Assembly: GCF_029962835.1 (NCBI RefSeq)
Contig: NC_080573.1
Span: 34,155,001-34,219,000 of the forward strand
Direction: 5' to 3'
From: Magnolia sinica
Taxonomy: Eukaryota > Streptophyta > Magnoliopsida > Magnoliales > Magnoliaceae
DNA length: 64,000 nucleotides
In this document: positions 12,250 to 23,819 of the stretch, one piece after another
How positions within the stretch are numbered: the first letter of the stretch is position 1
Layout of the letters: the number at the start of each line of letters is the position of its first letter
Program-made: the position numbers and the translations under genes
The notes under the pieces: generated by a model
Database searches by the model: none
What the model saw: only the letters and a program-made list of their open reading frames with translations
What the model was told of the DNA's origin: nothing

Positions 12250-15200
12250 TGTAACGCCCTGAAATTTGAGGGTCGAGCATAACTCAACTCCCGAGTTCCA
12301 AAACATCACTTATGCAACATATTTAATGATGGATGTATGTTGATTGTATTAGTGCATAAAACATGGAATAGATTAAGCCAAATAGCAAATATAATTCAGG
12401 AATAAGTGAAGAAAGCAAGCGGAAGACTTATAGAAATATATGTGTACAAGTGCAAATCCCTGAAATACATATACCAACCAGGTCATAAGAAGGTGTTACT
12501 TATCAAAATTACAAGTATCAAGTTACATCATTTAATTCTCAAAAATAATCCCAAAGTCCCGCGCATCAGAACAAGGCTCGCTAGAACCCGTTTGAAAATT
12601 GCATATAAGAGAAAGCAGCCTCATCATCATCCATCTCCCGCTCTACCTCAGAAGTCGCATCCACTTCTTCAACATCAGAACCTAAGACAGAGTCTGGTGG
12701 GTGTTTAACACCGCCCCAGAATGTGAGAGTGAGTGATCAACTCAGTGGAACAATAAGGCACTAGTTAACATGTTATCAGTTCAATCAAGCAGTAATGATA
12801 AAGCAGAATAATAAAACAAGTCCTAAGTACTCTTGTTAATGTAAGGATGTATGCAAAATGATGCATGCCCTCACGCGTACACCCTCAGCGTCTTCATTTT
12901 ACGTTACGCATGACACCACCTCAAAGTGCGCCACATCTACAAAGCACATGCAAATGTGGTGCATGGATATAATTACCAAGTTGTTATTAGTCCTTTTCAT
13001 ACAGCAGGATTGGGAAGCTAAGATACCTTCCTCATATCACCATCCAAACAGTGATCCATTCTAGGGTCGTCAGTCCTAGTTATCTCATACGATCATATGG
13101 TTTGAGGTCATAGCAAAGGGCTCGTCACCAATCAATGCGAGCCTATCACACCTTTCTTGCCACAGTTCGGCTCGTCACCTCAATGCGGTATCCAGGTATG
13201 ATCGAGGTCACTACAAAGGGCTCGTCATCAATCAATGTAGGCCGACAGCACGAATATAGTGTCCCATACCACCATAATCAGCTCACGAGTTTAGTTGCTC
13301 ACTGGTCACTATGGGGAGGCTCGTCACCCCAGCGTAGGCCGACAGCTCGACCACGGTGTCCCATACCAGCCTGTCCGGCTCATGAGTCTTAGCGGATCAA
13401 GGTACCATGGTTAATAGGATTTCACTGGTAAGTTCGGTACCCTAAATTCAAGCAGTAGCGTCCATACATGGTGAACATACATCGGACAATCGGGTTACTT
13501 GACGAACTCGAGTAGCACGAGCGCACGTTGGGTTGAACGACATAGAGTGCGCAAACACTCCGCGTGGCCAAACCACTGCCGACAACTCTAATACGACTCA
13601 GGTTCGTCTAATACGTCCTACGTGGCGAAAGCAACCTCAGCCACAATCTTAAGGTCGATTACCGATTTCCTGGACTAATGCATAGTCCCACACACATTAC
13701 ACTACAACAGATAATCGTATTGAATGTAGAACAGTAAAGGAACAACAACTCAAACCATGTGGTACTCAAGCATTTGAAGAATATCAACTTAATATAAATG
13801 TAAGCATAAGTAAGACTTGAAATTAAATAATAAGGAATGTAACTTGTAAGAAGGAAATCACACACACTAGTGGGAGAGTTGAGAATTGCTTCTCAACGCC
13901 CATACTAGGTTCAAATATCACACTTTAGATCATTCAGACATTTCTACAAACACTTAGAATACATATAACAACATATATGACGTATGTTGAAATACACACA
14001 TTTGGACAATTCCTTTTACCAAGGAGTTGTCATACATACATCTAGCATACATATATGACAAATAATCATGGCAAACACAAGTGCATATTTTATACGCATA
14101 CGATACTTTATACATACACATAGAATACACAAATCTCAATATAACACATGCATACCAGGAACGTAAATCAAACATAACATTTGGCATGTGAAAACTCATC
14201 CATAGCAAGAATAAATCATTAACTGGCATTGAAAGCCTTGAAAACCATAACTTATATGCTTAAAGTCCACACCTTAAGCCAGAAAAGAAACACCGAACTG
14301 ATTTAGACGAGTTGTCTTCGTCAACGGCGATGGAATACCCTAAAGCAAGAATAGAAATGAGATACAACAACACCAAGACTATTCTAAGCTCTAACACAGA
14401 TTACGGTTAGGTTAACTTATCCAAAGATGAACTCAGAATCGTCAGAATAATGATTCAAAGTGAAGGTTCAAGGATGTAGAAGAACAAGAAAGAATCCAAG
14501 ATGATTCACCAACTTCTCTCTTACTTACTCTCTCTTTTCCACTCTCTTTCCAAGCTAGGGTTAGAGAAAATTCATATGGAAAAGAGAGCTAGGGTTTAAG
14601 GACTATAAATAGGCCTAATATTGATGGAAATAACCCCAGGGCCAAGGTATACTTAGAGTATAACCAAAACCTGTCTCTTACGATCCAACGAAGCACTTCT
14701 GGTGGGCCAAATACCACGAAAGGTCGGACTTAAGCTCACTGACCATGGATCTAGGTCAAGCTGAGTTTTCATACTGACCGGCACTTCAGATCAGCCATGG
14801 CGGACCACACTCAATTCAACGGTCACAGAATCTCGATCAGGTCCACAAGCACAAGGACATGCCTAGGCCACCTTCCCTGATCAGAGGGTGAAATTGGGTC
14901 AGAATCCAACGGTCAGATAGCTTAAAATTATCGCGCAAGCGACACGACTCAGATTTCATAAAAGCTTAATAAATTTCCAACCGTTCCTACGCTCTTCACT
15001 CCGAACTCAATCAAATCGACCCAGAACATCATCTGGACTTGATTTTCGAGGTGATGACCAAGCCCAACACGGTGACCGCAATAGCCTAAGATCATTGCTA
15101 TCGGACTTTCGACGCACGGTCCAGATCCGATCCAAAACTTCTAAAAATTCCCCAGAACAACTGGATTTAGCGATGGATCCCAGATTTCAGAGTAACATAG

Positions 15201-15345
15201 CGCTAACTAATCTACAGGTTTTGAGCCATGCAGATACAATTTAAAGTAATTGATGCAGATTTCACAAGTAATCGAGCATAGCGCTAATTACCCCAAAAGC
15301 AACTACTTAAGGAAAGATTAGCACAAAATTTCCAAGGTCGTTACA
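12250..15345 (-). mobile_element. Solo LTR of a Tekay-type element
   Basis: The ends are TGTAACGCCC and GTCGTTACA in plus orientation, and the perfect 5-bp duplication TGATT lies at 12245-12249 and 15346-15350. No internal element sequence is present, so a full element was probably reduced to one LTR by recombination between its two LTRs. It sits inside the pol gene of the minus-strand Tekay element. Its 5' end differs from both other Tekay LTR types here, so it is a third subfamily. Minus orientation is inferred from matching the CAGGGC(A/G)TTACA end. Confidence 0.9.
13106..13405. repeat. About three ~100-bp tandem units inside the solo LTR
   Basis: Copies of the GGTCAC...CTCGTCACC...GTAGGCCGACAGC unit start at about 13106, 13206 and 13314, the first one rearranged with a partial extra CTCGTCACCTCAATGCGG near 13170. 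Spacings are about 100 and 108. The unit is homologous to the pair at 7877-8070. Confidence 0.65.
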
Positions 15346-15703
15346 TGATTCCTTCCTTAGAAATCACGTGTCCTAAGAACTTGACTTCTTCCTTCCAGAA
15401 GTTGCATTTTCGATACTATGCAAGCAACTGATTCTGCCTAAGAGTATCAAAGACTGCTCACAGGTGTTCTTCGTGGTCTTTTCAACTCTTTGATTATATC
15501 AAAATGTCGTCTATGAATACGATGATGAATCGGTAAAGATACGGCCGGAACACCCGGTTCATGAGATCTATAAATATGGTCGGTGCATTTGTAAGTCCAA
15601 ACGACATCAAAAGGAATTTGTATTGCCCGAAACTGGTCCTGAAAGCTATTTTCTGCATGTCTTCATTCCTGACGCGCAACTGATGATACCCGGACTGTAA
15701 GTT
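15346..15703 (-). pseudogene. Reverse transcriptase core fragment of the minus-strand Tekay element
   Basis: The open frame 15679-15494 has [20 protein letters not shown], then [20 protein letters not shown] and FIDDILI. This covers the RT palm with the catalytic Asp pair (FIDD) intact. The sequence continues to 15346 in other frames through a segment typical of the RT thumb. The front half of RT is absent because a deletion joins this fragment directly to 5' LTR sequence at about 15704. At the other end it is cut by the solo LTR. Confidence 0.8.
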
Positions 15704-16707
15704 TCGATATTAGGGTTGGTATTTCTTACCCGAAATCGTAGCCGGGAGAAGTTTGGGTAGCAAAAGGAGGCGATGATTAAGCACATGGATGCATAGGAGA
15801 AGATTTCCCACAGTTGGAACAAATTCCCTGAGTTTCCTCTTCCTCTTTTCTCTCTTTTCTCTTCTCTCTCCCATAAGGTTTGCAAAATTCGTATATGAGA
15901 GGGAGAGAGTGAAATAATGGTTATTTATAGGCCCAGATGTGATGCAAATGGCCCCAGGGCCACTTTATACCTTGTTTATACCCTGTGGACGGCTATTTCT
16001 GATGAATAAGGCTCATAGTGAGGCTCACGACTCATCTACGTCATGGGGTACACTCCCTAACAATGGATCCATGCTAGGACACGATTTTGGTGTGATCAGA
16101 TAAGCTGATCGACCGTGGAGAGTCCATCTAAGATCAACGTTCGTACATGTCTAATCGGGGCCATAGTTATAAGGATATGTGCAAGAAATTTCCCTTTCCC
16201 CATGGGTGAAGTTTGGTCACAAACTAACGGTCTGAATTCTTCAACTTTGCGTGAGAGCAAATGGCTCCATTCACTTAAGTTTCAGTTCATTTTCTAAAGA
16301 TATTCATGTTTCTCATGCACTTCACTCATGGCTTAAGTTGGATGTTTCTGGACACTATCTGGGCTTGATTCCCGCGATGGTTGTCAAGCCCAGTAGGATG
16401 GACATCTTCCTATAATTTCATGATCATCAGACCCTCGATGTGCAGTCTAGGTCCGTTACCGAGTTTCAATGTACTCCTGAGAGTGACAGGCCCTTGGGAT
16501 TTCTCCCAAGTTTTCAGGTGACATTGTGCCAGCGATACTCATGGTTTTAGGCCTCCCCATTTGTGAAAATGGTGGCCCAAGCTTAATCCACCGATTATTA
16601 AGTATTTAACTAATTCCCATCTAAATTGCATGACAAGATGCGGTCCTTGGGTTATTCTGCATGAGGTTGTACTCGGCTCTTTGCACAGATTTTTCCGAGA
16701 CATTACA
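15704..16707 (-). repeat. Shortened 5' LTR of the minus-strand Tekay element
   Basis: These 1004 bases match 9034-10037, starting at GATATTAGGGTTGGTATTTC and ending at CATTACA. On the minus strand this is the first third of the LTR; the rest is deleted. The equal length of the matching parts shows few indels since insertion, although substitutions are frequent. Confidence 0.8.
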
Positions 16708-16712
16708 ACTCC

Positions 16713-17960
16713 ACAGTAGTCCTTGGAAGATTTCAACAGTAATGGTTTATTTCCCTCATTGCAGCCCACTTGAGACTCGAATCTATCTCATCTTTCGGCC
16801 TATGGCCTAAAATGATCTTGAGAAGTTGGTGGACAACGCAGATTCAATATAAACATCAAAATGGGGTCTCACTTGTGAGACCCAAAATTGACCAAGAATG
16901 GGTTACCGCCACATGTGCATGGCATTTATAAAAAAATTTTATTATTATTATATTTGTTATATGTTTTGCATACACTATTAAGGTGTACCCCAAATAGATC
17001 TAATCTCTCCACTGTCTTGGCCACCTCAAATGAGGTCAAATGGACTCTAACTAGGATTGGTTTTGATGATCAGGGACTTTATAGTGGGCCCTAGAAGGTT
17101 TCAATTGATGGGCATTGTTCTCCTTAATACGGCCCACTTAAGACTTAGATCTACCTCAAAATTTAGCCCATGGCCTAAAATTATCTTGAGGAGATGGTGG
17201 ATGGTTTGGATTAAAAACATACATCATGGTGGGGTCCACGTGTAAGGGCAGCCCAAGGAGGCTTCCGCCCTTACATCACTGGGCAATAACGCCCGGTGAC
17301 ACTTTTTTTTTCTTCCTTTATCTTTTTTATAATTTTCTGCTATGTAGGGTCCACGATCGGATAATCCATTGTCCATTATACCGGCCAACTCTTTATGGAC
17401 TAAAAGAGTCCAATGTTGGGTAGGTCCATCACATACACACACAACAATCGGCCTTAGAAAGTTCCAAGAGTGGGACTTTGTTTGCCTTATTACGATCCAC
17501 TCGAGGGTTGGATCTACCCCATTTTTCAGCTCATGGCCTAAAATAATCTGGAGAAACTAGTGGAAGGTGTGGATTAAACATATACATCAAGGTGGAGTCC
17601 ATGACTAGGATGCCCCCACCCCACATCTGCATGGCTAATGTGAGGAGTGCTCCCAACCCCACCGTCGGCTATGGTGTGGTCCACCTGATGGTTGGATTGG
17701 CTAGATTTTTAAGGTCCACGACTAAAATGAGCCAGGAGATGGATGGATGGTGTGAATCTAAGAAATACATCAATCTGGGTCCCATGAGTGAAAACTCACT
17801 CCAAACCTCCCATGTAAAGCAAGTAATCATGATGGGTAACCCAGCCCCTTAGCATTTGTGGTATTTGAGCTCAATGCCTAAAATGAGGAGGGAAATTGGA
17901 TGGATGGTGTGCATGACATATATTCATCATGATGTGGTCCACGAGGGAAGCCCACATAGT
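16713..17960. repeat. Right part of the ~350-bp tandem module array
   Basis: Units are anchored by ATGGCCTAAAATNATCT at 16802, 17170 and 17533, with a weaker copy at 17874. Each unit runs through a TAGGGTCCAC or GGGCCCTAGAAGG block, GCCCACTTGAGACT-like sequence, the anchor, and ACATACATCATGGTGGGGTC. T-rich spacers such as 17304-17338 separate them. The modules resemble the MITE family at 61518-63031 but are arranged head to tail. Confidence 0.6.
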
Positions 17961-19320
17961 AGCCTTGGGAGGTAGACGGTGCGAGCACTGTCTCTAGACG
18001 CTATTGTGTCCAACGACAGTGCCAATGCCCCTCTCCCTCTCTTGTATTTTAGGGCGAGGTAGGGCCCACCTAGGAAATCCACTCCATCCATTTGAATGGC
18101 CAACTCATGGTGGGGCCAAGAAGCTTCGGATCACATCATTTTTTTGGTGTATTTTCACCATCCAAGTGTGCTTGCATGATCAATTGGTTTAAATAGAAAA
18201 TAAACATAACGGTGGGCCACACAAAGTGGTCCACGCTATGATAGCGTGCAGAACACGCCCTCTAATAGCGTGGCCGACTTGCCTGTCCTACAACACCATG
18301 AGAGTAAGAAAAGAAAGGGAAAGGAATCTGGCCATCGGGGTGTCCCCCCGCCACTATGGGGTCCACCACATACTCAATACCTCATTGAGGTAAGTCCTAC
18401 CCTTGTCGGCCCACCAAAATAGAAAAATTACAAAGAATGAGAGGGTTTTGACCCTCCCATGCACTCACTTAGAAGGAGGAATGGTCGAATAGTCTCGGAT
18501 CGGCGATCGGATGGCCCACCAAACTCCTCTTCACCCCTAATCTTCCTTAATCTCACTTTTCTCTTTCACTTACTCTCTTAATCCCTCATAACCCTCTCTC
18601 AAGCTCTCTTTCTAATCTCTCCTAAACACTCTCTTTTCTATTAATCTCTCTCTACTCTTTCTTTCTTTTCTTTCTCTCTTAATCTTTTCCTAATCTTTCT
18701 AATGTTTTTCTCTTTCTCTTAATCCCTTTCTACTCTTACTAGAAAATGGTAGAAATGAGAGGGAGTTAGGGAGTTTTTATGGTAGAAATTTTAGGACAGG
18801 GAGGGAATAAGGGGAAGATGGGGGGTAAAATGGGGAGAAAAAGAAGAAAGACTAATGGGTATCATAGGTAGGTGTATGGGTTGCATGAGAAAGGCATGGG
18901 CTTGTTTGACTAATTATGAGAGAGTGACATGAGTAATGGATGGATTGATTGATGGATTGATTAATTTGACAACATAGAAATTTGTGCAAGTGGAGCCTGC
19001 TTGCATTACATGGCCTACCTCGGATTGTGCCAAAATTGTAACTTCTAATCTAAGGGTTGAAATGGGGTGTGTCATGTGACATTGGAATCATAATGCCCGT
19101 ACAATCGCTAGGGTACAAGTCTCAGGGTATTGCGGTATTAAAATGGGTTCACGATCAAAACTCATCAATCTTATCTGCCGGGAACATGCTGTTGTCGAAG
19201 TAGAAGTGTACCAAAGGTCTCGTGAGGTTACAAGTCTTATAAAAATATTTCAATAATTTGTAAAAACAGAACAAAAACTAATCATTACGATATATATATG
19301 TATATAATAAAAGTAATGAT
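17961..19320. other. Non-coding stretch, partly pyrimidine-rich
   Basis: Bases 18538-18740 are rich in CTCTTTCTCTC, and 18760-18850 are G-rich. A piece near 18050-18240 again has TGGTGGGGCC and GGTGGGCCAC typical of the MITE family. No coding region was recognised. Confidence 0.35.
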
Positions 19321-19322
19321 TA

Positions 19323-19324
<2 letters not shown>

Positions 19325-19372
<48 letters not shown>

Positions 19373-19373
19373 A
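19325..19373. repeat. TA microsatellite
   Basis: A run of TA dinucleotides broken by a single CA at about 19355. The flanks (19260-19460) are also strongly AT-rich. Confidence 0.9.
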
Positions 19374-19439
19374 AGATTTATTATAAAATAAATATATAAA
19401 AAAGTCATTATTACCTTTTAACTTATATATAATATTATC

Positions 19440-20550
19440 TATTATATACCATATACATACAATATATAATTCAAACGACAGGTGCCCACAATGCAACCTG
19501 ATGAGTTTTGATTATTGGCAGTGGATTGCGACTACCTATGCTTATATAAGGAACCCTTTGCTGAACGAGATAGGAGGGGAGAAAAAAGAGAGACAGAAAG
19601 GAACGGAGGAAAGTGAGCCAGCGAGGGAGAGAGTGAAAAAACAGAGAGCAAAAGAGAGAATCTAAGAGTGAAAGAAAAAACAGAGAGTAGAAAGAGAGAT
19701 TGGAAAATACAGAGAGAGTCCGAGGGTTGGAGTTCACCTAGAGGTGCTGGTCGAGGTTTCTTAAAAATTTTCAACATACTAACATACTGCCCAACATAGG
19801 AGACAAAAAAAGCTATTAAAGAAGTCACTGAAGTTAAGATTTTGTCTACTTTTATTTAAATTGCATTTCACTCCACACATTCCAAGTGCATCAACCATTT
19901 CATATTTTCTTCTATCTCATTCTACATTATTCTCTCTTTCAATTTTTTTACTTTATTTGTTTGCCCAAGATATTAAATCTTTCAAAGCAAGGCTAGTTGG
20001 TACTACATTTTATTTACTGTAATTTTATTTTATTTACCTACGTGGTGCTATTTAGTTCCACGAAGTAGGCTAATTTGCATTTCATTTTCCCCACTGCATT
20101 TATGCATTATTTTCTTATCTGATGCGACTTGGCTCTACGATGTAAGAATAGCTAGTTTTTTCTCTTATTTTCACCTGCCAGCTCTTATGGGTTATGCGAA
20201 GCACAACCAAATATAAAAATGTCAAATTTTTGTTGAATCCCCAAAAACTGTAAAATCTTATGAAATAGAGACCGCACATTATGTGGGCAGAAAAATGGTA
20301 CTTAATCCCTTTATTTTATGTCACCGACGTCCTTACTCAGAATCTACGGTCGCAGACCAACTGTGGGAGTCTATAGTTTTTAACTGGCCATTGATTTTAA
20401 GTTTTATTTAGCTAGCAGTAACTCTGAATCAAATGCATCTTTAAACTTGAGTCAATAACATACTTTAGCTATACTAACAAATCAATACCAAAGCCAAAGA
20501 GGTGAGGGCAGCTTCGGGCTCATGCGGGGGGAAGTGTTCATGGTCATCCC
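19440..20550. other. Probable LTR-element debris
   Basis: Bases 19560-19720 are purine-rich (GAGAGA runs). From about 20190 to 20480 the sequence includes ATAGAGACCGCACATTATGTG and ACTCAGAATCTACGGTCG, which resembles 60270-60400 (AGAAACCACACAAGTGTGCG, CTCAGAATCTTTGGATG). I read both as pieces of one LTR family of unknown lineage. No coding part is visible. Confidence 0.35.
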
Positions 20551-20679
20551 ACCTTTTTCGTACGGTTTGCAGACATGGATGAAGAGAAAACATACATAAG
20601 CTTGGTCCAATACTTCTGTGGCTCCCTAGAAGTTTTGGGAGGTATTTATTAAATTCTCACTGTTCCCTGTGGTGACGTC

Positions 20680-21567
20680 AGTTGTACTTTATTTCAAATT
20701 TTATATTAACATTGGAATTTCAAATATTTCGATTACCCTCCATATTTGAAATATATGTTGCTTTTGAGTTGTGGGTTTTGTCTCACATCAAATTTGCCAA
20801 AGAAAATCTCCTTGTATATAATATAGGCTTTTTGCCTTGGGGTTTGAGCCCTATTCATGGGGCATGTAAATTTGGTCATGTGGGGGCTATGTCAATAGCT
20901 CTAATTATGTCATTGACCACAAGCGCGCACACACCGAACTTGCCAAGTTCGAGTCCGAGTCCGTGTGCGAGTGCAAGTGCATGACGAGCCGAGCCGGGCC
21001 GAGCTGTAGGTGTACTTGCGCAGGTGTGTGTGTGTGTGTATGGGTACTCGCTGGACTTTATTTCCGAGAGTGTACCCGCACTTGCGCCTTTTCATTTAAA
21101 CCAGAGAGATGTGACCGGTTGGTTGGTCACACTTAAGCACCCTTTCGAAAAAGTGGTTAATACACCACTTTAGAGTCTATATAAGTACTTCCGTTCTAGT
21201 TTCAAAATATACAAAAAATCTTTTCTTCTATTGTGAAAACTCTCTCAGTCTTCTGGTTTACGAGTTTTTGGTTGCTGAGTTCGTCGCTGGGTCAACTCAA
21301 CACTTTCGGGTTAAATTGTAAGTTGTTCGAGCCCGCGTACAATGAGTGCACCATTAGAACCGGGTCATAGTCGTTGTATCCTAGAGGTCGATTGCTCTAG
21401 AAACCTATTGCACTTAGGACACTGTCCAAGGAGAGCAAATTCGATTTTAAGCCAAGTGACTCACGTCACACCTTGACCCAAATTTATAAGTTTTCTATTT
21501 CAAATTTAATTTTCTTTTTGGTTCCCGATTTTAAACAGTCTATTTAATTCAACCAAATATTCCAACA
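20680..21567 (+). mobile_element. Copia-type solo LTR
   Basis: The right end TTCCAACA is typical of plant copia LTRs, whose left end usually reads TGTTGGAA; here the left end is worn to AGTTGTAC. ACGTC (20675-20679) and AGGTC (21568-21572) differ by one base and fit a 5-bp target duplication. A TATA box lies at 21178, followed by a stretch like a transcribed R region. The block GTCTCACATCAAATTTGCC to GGGGCTATG recurs in altered form at 37330-37480. No internal element sequence is present. Confidence 0.6.
21178..21185 (+). promoter_or_regulatory. TATA box in the copia-type solo LTR
   Basis: TATATAAG inside the context GTCTATATAAGTACTTCC, at about two thirds of the LTR length from its left end. 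This position fits the U3/R junction of a copia LTR. Whether it still drives transcription cannot be told from sequence. Confidence 0.45.
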
Positions 21568-21660
21568 AGGTCCACTTGAGCTTTGTATATGCTTTAAATT
21601 TGGACAATGCCCTAAAATGAGGAATGAATGAACTGCTTGGATAAATTTGGTTGCGTGGTG

Positions 21661-23780
21661 AGTTATTACACAGTCTGGGTCCTCAGATTTAATGTTTTTA
21701 CTGGTGGGACTAATGGAAAACTTAATCCAAATCGTTGTATCTCCAGGGCATCATCCGATCCATCCCGTAAATCATAAAGCATACTTAATTTTTTTATTTT
21801 TTCTTTTTTGGGGGGGAAAGTAAAAAAGAAAACTCCTAATGCCAAAGCGTAGAAGGAATACCAAAAGAAAGGACGCAGATTAGCTACTGTATCGCTATGA
21901 AGTGAGGTCACCAAAATCTGTGGGCACCACCATGATGTGTTATCTCCACACTGTTCACCCATTTGATAAAATCACTTTACAGAAAATAGTGGGGACTGTG
22001 ACGCTCACTGTAACTTCCTAGGCATGTGATGATGTTTAATTATTTGAGACCTAATTTGTTTGTTAAGTTCACACAGAAGTAGACTAAGGAAAAACACAAA
22101 TATCAGCTTGATCGAAAATTTCTATAGCCCCTAAGAAGCTTTTAATAGTAAGTATTCAATTCTCACACTAGCGGAGACTCCAGCACTTCAACCTTGGATG
22201 GGCTTATTTTTTGACTCATGCCCTAAAGTTATCTCACCCAGCGTGGATACAATTAATGCATGCATGGCCATGGAACTTGGTGACATCACTTCAGTAGCAA
22301 GATAGCTAGCTAGTGAAGCTGTTAGTGAAGCTGTCGGTAGCTGATCCATGACCTCTGAGAGAGAGAAAAGAAAAGAAAGAACAGACCAAAAAACGACTAA
22401 GTCCTTTATAAAAAAGAAAAGAGAGGAGGTAAAAAGTGGAACTACTCTGCGTGGCTTGTAGGTTGTTGATGGGCAGGGCTTGGATTAGCATTGGCCGGAT
22501 TTCTCATGGTGTATGTTCACTATCCATTTCTTGATCAGGTGGTCCACATATGGGCTAATAAATACAAATAAACGATGATAAGTATAACATATATAGGTAG
22601 GCTATGCTGCCCAATCCCCTCCATGGCCAAACTAATATGCCCAAAGCTGCAGTGCCCGCTCCCATTGCTAATTGGGCGTGGAACATTGTTAGGAATTATC
22701 CACATCATCAAATAATAGGCAGGATATATACCACGCCTATATCCGGTCTCAAAATGTCCCACCAGGTAAAATGGTCGACTTGTGGGTCCCACCTGCACAT
22801 GCAGCATCTTGTCTTACCTCACGCCCCTACCCATAAACTTATGGCCCCACCTGCCTGTCAACAAGGTTTTTTTTTTTTTGGGAACTGTTTGTCTTCTTTT
22901 AAAGATTCATTGCTTTTGAACACTTGTGGCCCCCATGACTTTCAGCCGAGGCATCAACATTGTCCGTACCACTTGGTGAGATTCTTGGACCTCTCAGCAC
23001 ATGTGCCCACTCTTGATGGATTGTAAAACATCTAAATTTTATGTCACATATACGTAAACCGTCCAACTTGTAGGCCCCACTTCAGAATCTCTAATTGATT
23101 GTAAACAAAAAATTATTATAAACAAGTGACCTAAATAGCTAAATAGCCAAGTGGTAGACATCTAACCGTTCTTTTGGGAGCTTGTATTTGGAATGCTTTG
23201 GAATTCAAATCACAATTACATAGTGATTTTGAATCGAAGGTGGTGTTTGATAATCTGTAATTGGAATGTATTGAAATCCAAACCTTTCATTTACTTGTAT
23301 TTAGAATGTATTAAAATTCTATAGTATATTCACTGCAAGGTATGAATTTGATTAATTAAATTAGTTTTAATATCACAAATTAGTAAACATATGTGATATA
23401 TATTTGGCAGAATAATTGTAATTGTAGAAAGCCCATTCAAATTTATAGGCGAAAAAAAAAAAAAAGGAAATTTCAAGCCTTTAGTGGACTGTAAATGTAA
23501 GGATCACAAACAAGCAACTCATCAACATTTTTAACTATCCATTTAGATGGCCAACATTTGGATAATTTGAATAATTCTATTACTGTGATTTTATTGTTGC
23601 AGCCAATTATTAAATTATTTTAGGATATCATTAGTATATACCATAGGCACAATAGATTTGTAGTCCAAGCATACCATATGTACAATGGATTTGTAGTGCA
23701 ATGACACCTTTGTTACAAGTGTGACTCTTTTGTCTTTAGAAGGCAACTAAAAAGCTATTTTCACGAAAATCCTAGAAAAA
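21661..23780. other. Non-coding stretch with MITE-family pieces
   Basis: A second MITE-like piece lies at about 22060-22260 (AAACACAAATATCAGCTTGATC, then GCCCTAAAGTTATCTC). Another short piece is at 22540-22560 (GGTGGTCCACATATGG). Bases 23140-23420 are AT-rich with repeated TTGGAATG(C/T)(A/T)TT. The 140-codon frame at 22604-23026 resembles no known protein. Confidence 0.35.
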
Positions 23781-23819
23781 CTTGAGATTTCAAAAAACTT
23801 TTGAAAGATGTGAGCTAAT

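Larger units (their letters stand above)
6870..16707 (-). mobile_element. Tekay/Del-type Ty3/gypsy chromovirus, internally deleted
   Basis: The minus-strand order is a shortened 5' LTR (16707-15704), the central part of reverse transcriptase (RT), a solo-LTR insertion, the end of RT with RNase H, integrase, a polypurine tract and a full ~3.17-kb 3' LTR ending at 6870. The rest of the 5' LTR, the primer site, gag, protease and the front of RT are gone. Flanking bases ACTCT (6865-6869) and ACTCC (16708-16712) differ at one position and are best read as an aged 5-bp target duplication. The first LTR base is G where T is expected. The lineage follows from the integrase C-terminus and the ~3.1-kb LTRs. 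It cannot move by itself. Confidence 0.85.
20555..21660. mobile_element. Mutator-like MITE fragment interrupted by a solo LTR
   Basis: Left of 20680 the sequence runs GACATGGATGAAGAGAAAAC, CTTGGTCCAATACTTCTGTG, then CACTGTTCCCTGTGGTG. Right of 21567 it resumes with GGTCCACTTGAGCTTTG and TGCCCTAAAATGAGGAATG. In intact family members such as 62506-63031 these blocks are adjacent, so the solo LTR landed inside one copy. The terminal repeats of this copy are not clear, so its ends are approximate. Confidence 0.55.

Noticed and set aside
19325..19373. TA-rich region as an origin or matrix attachment site
   Set aside because: A TA microsatellite alone does not support this; nothing else around it does.
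22604..23026. 140-codon plus-strand frame
   Set aside because: No similarity to known proteins and it spans MITE-like sequence and a homopolymer T run.
23150..23230. Possible tRNA or SINE A box (TAGCCAAGTGGTAGA) at about 23146
   Set aside because: No acceptable B box at the right distance and no tail; left unannotated.
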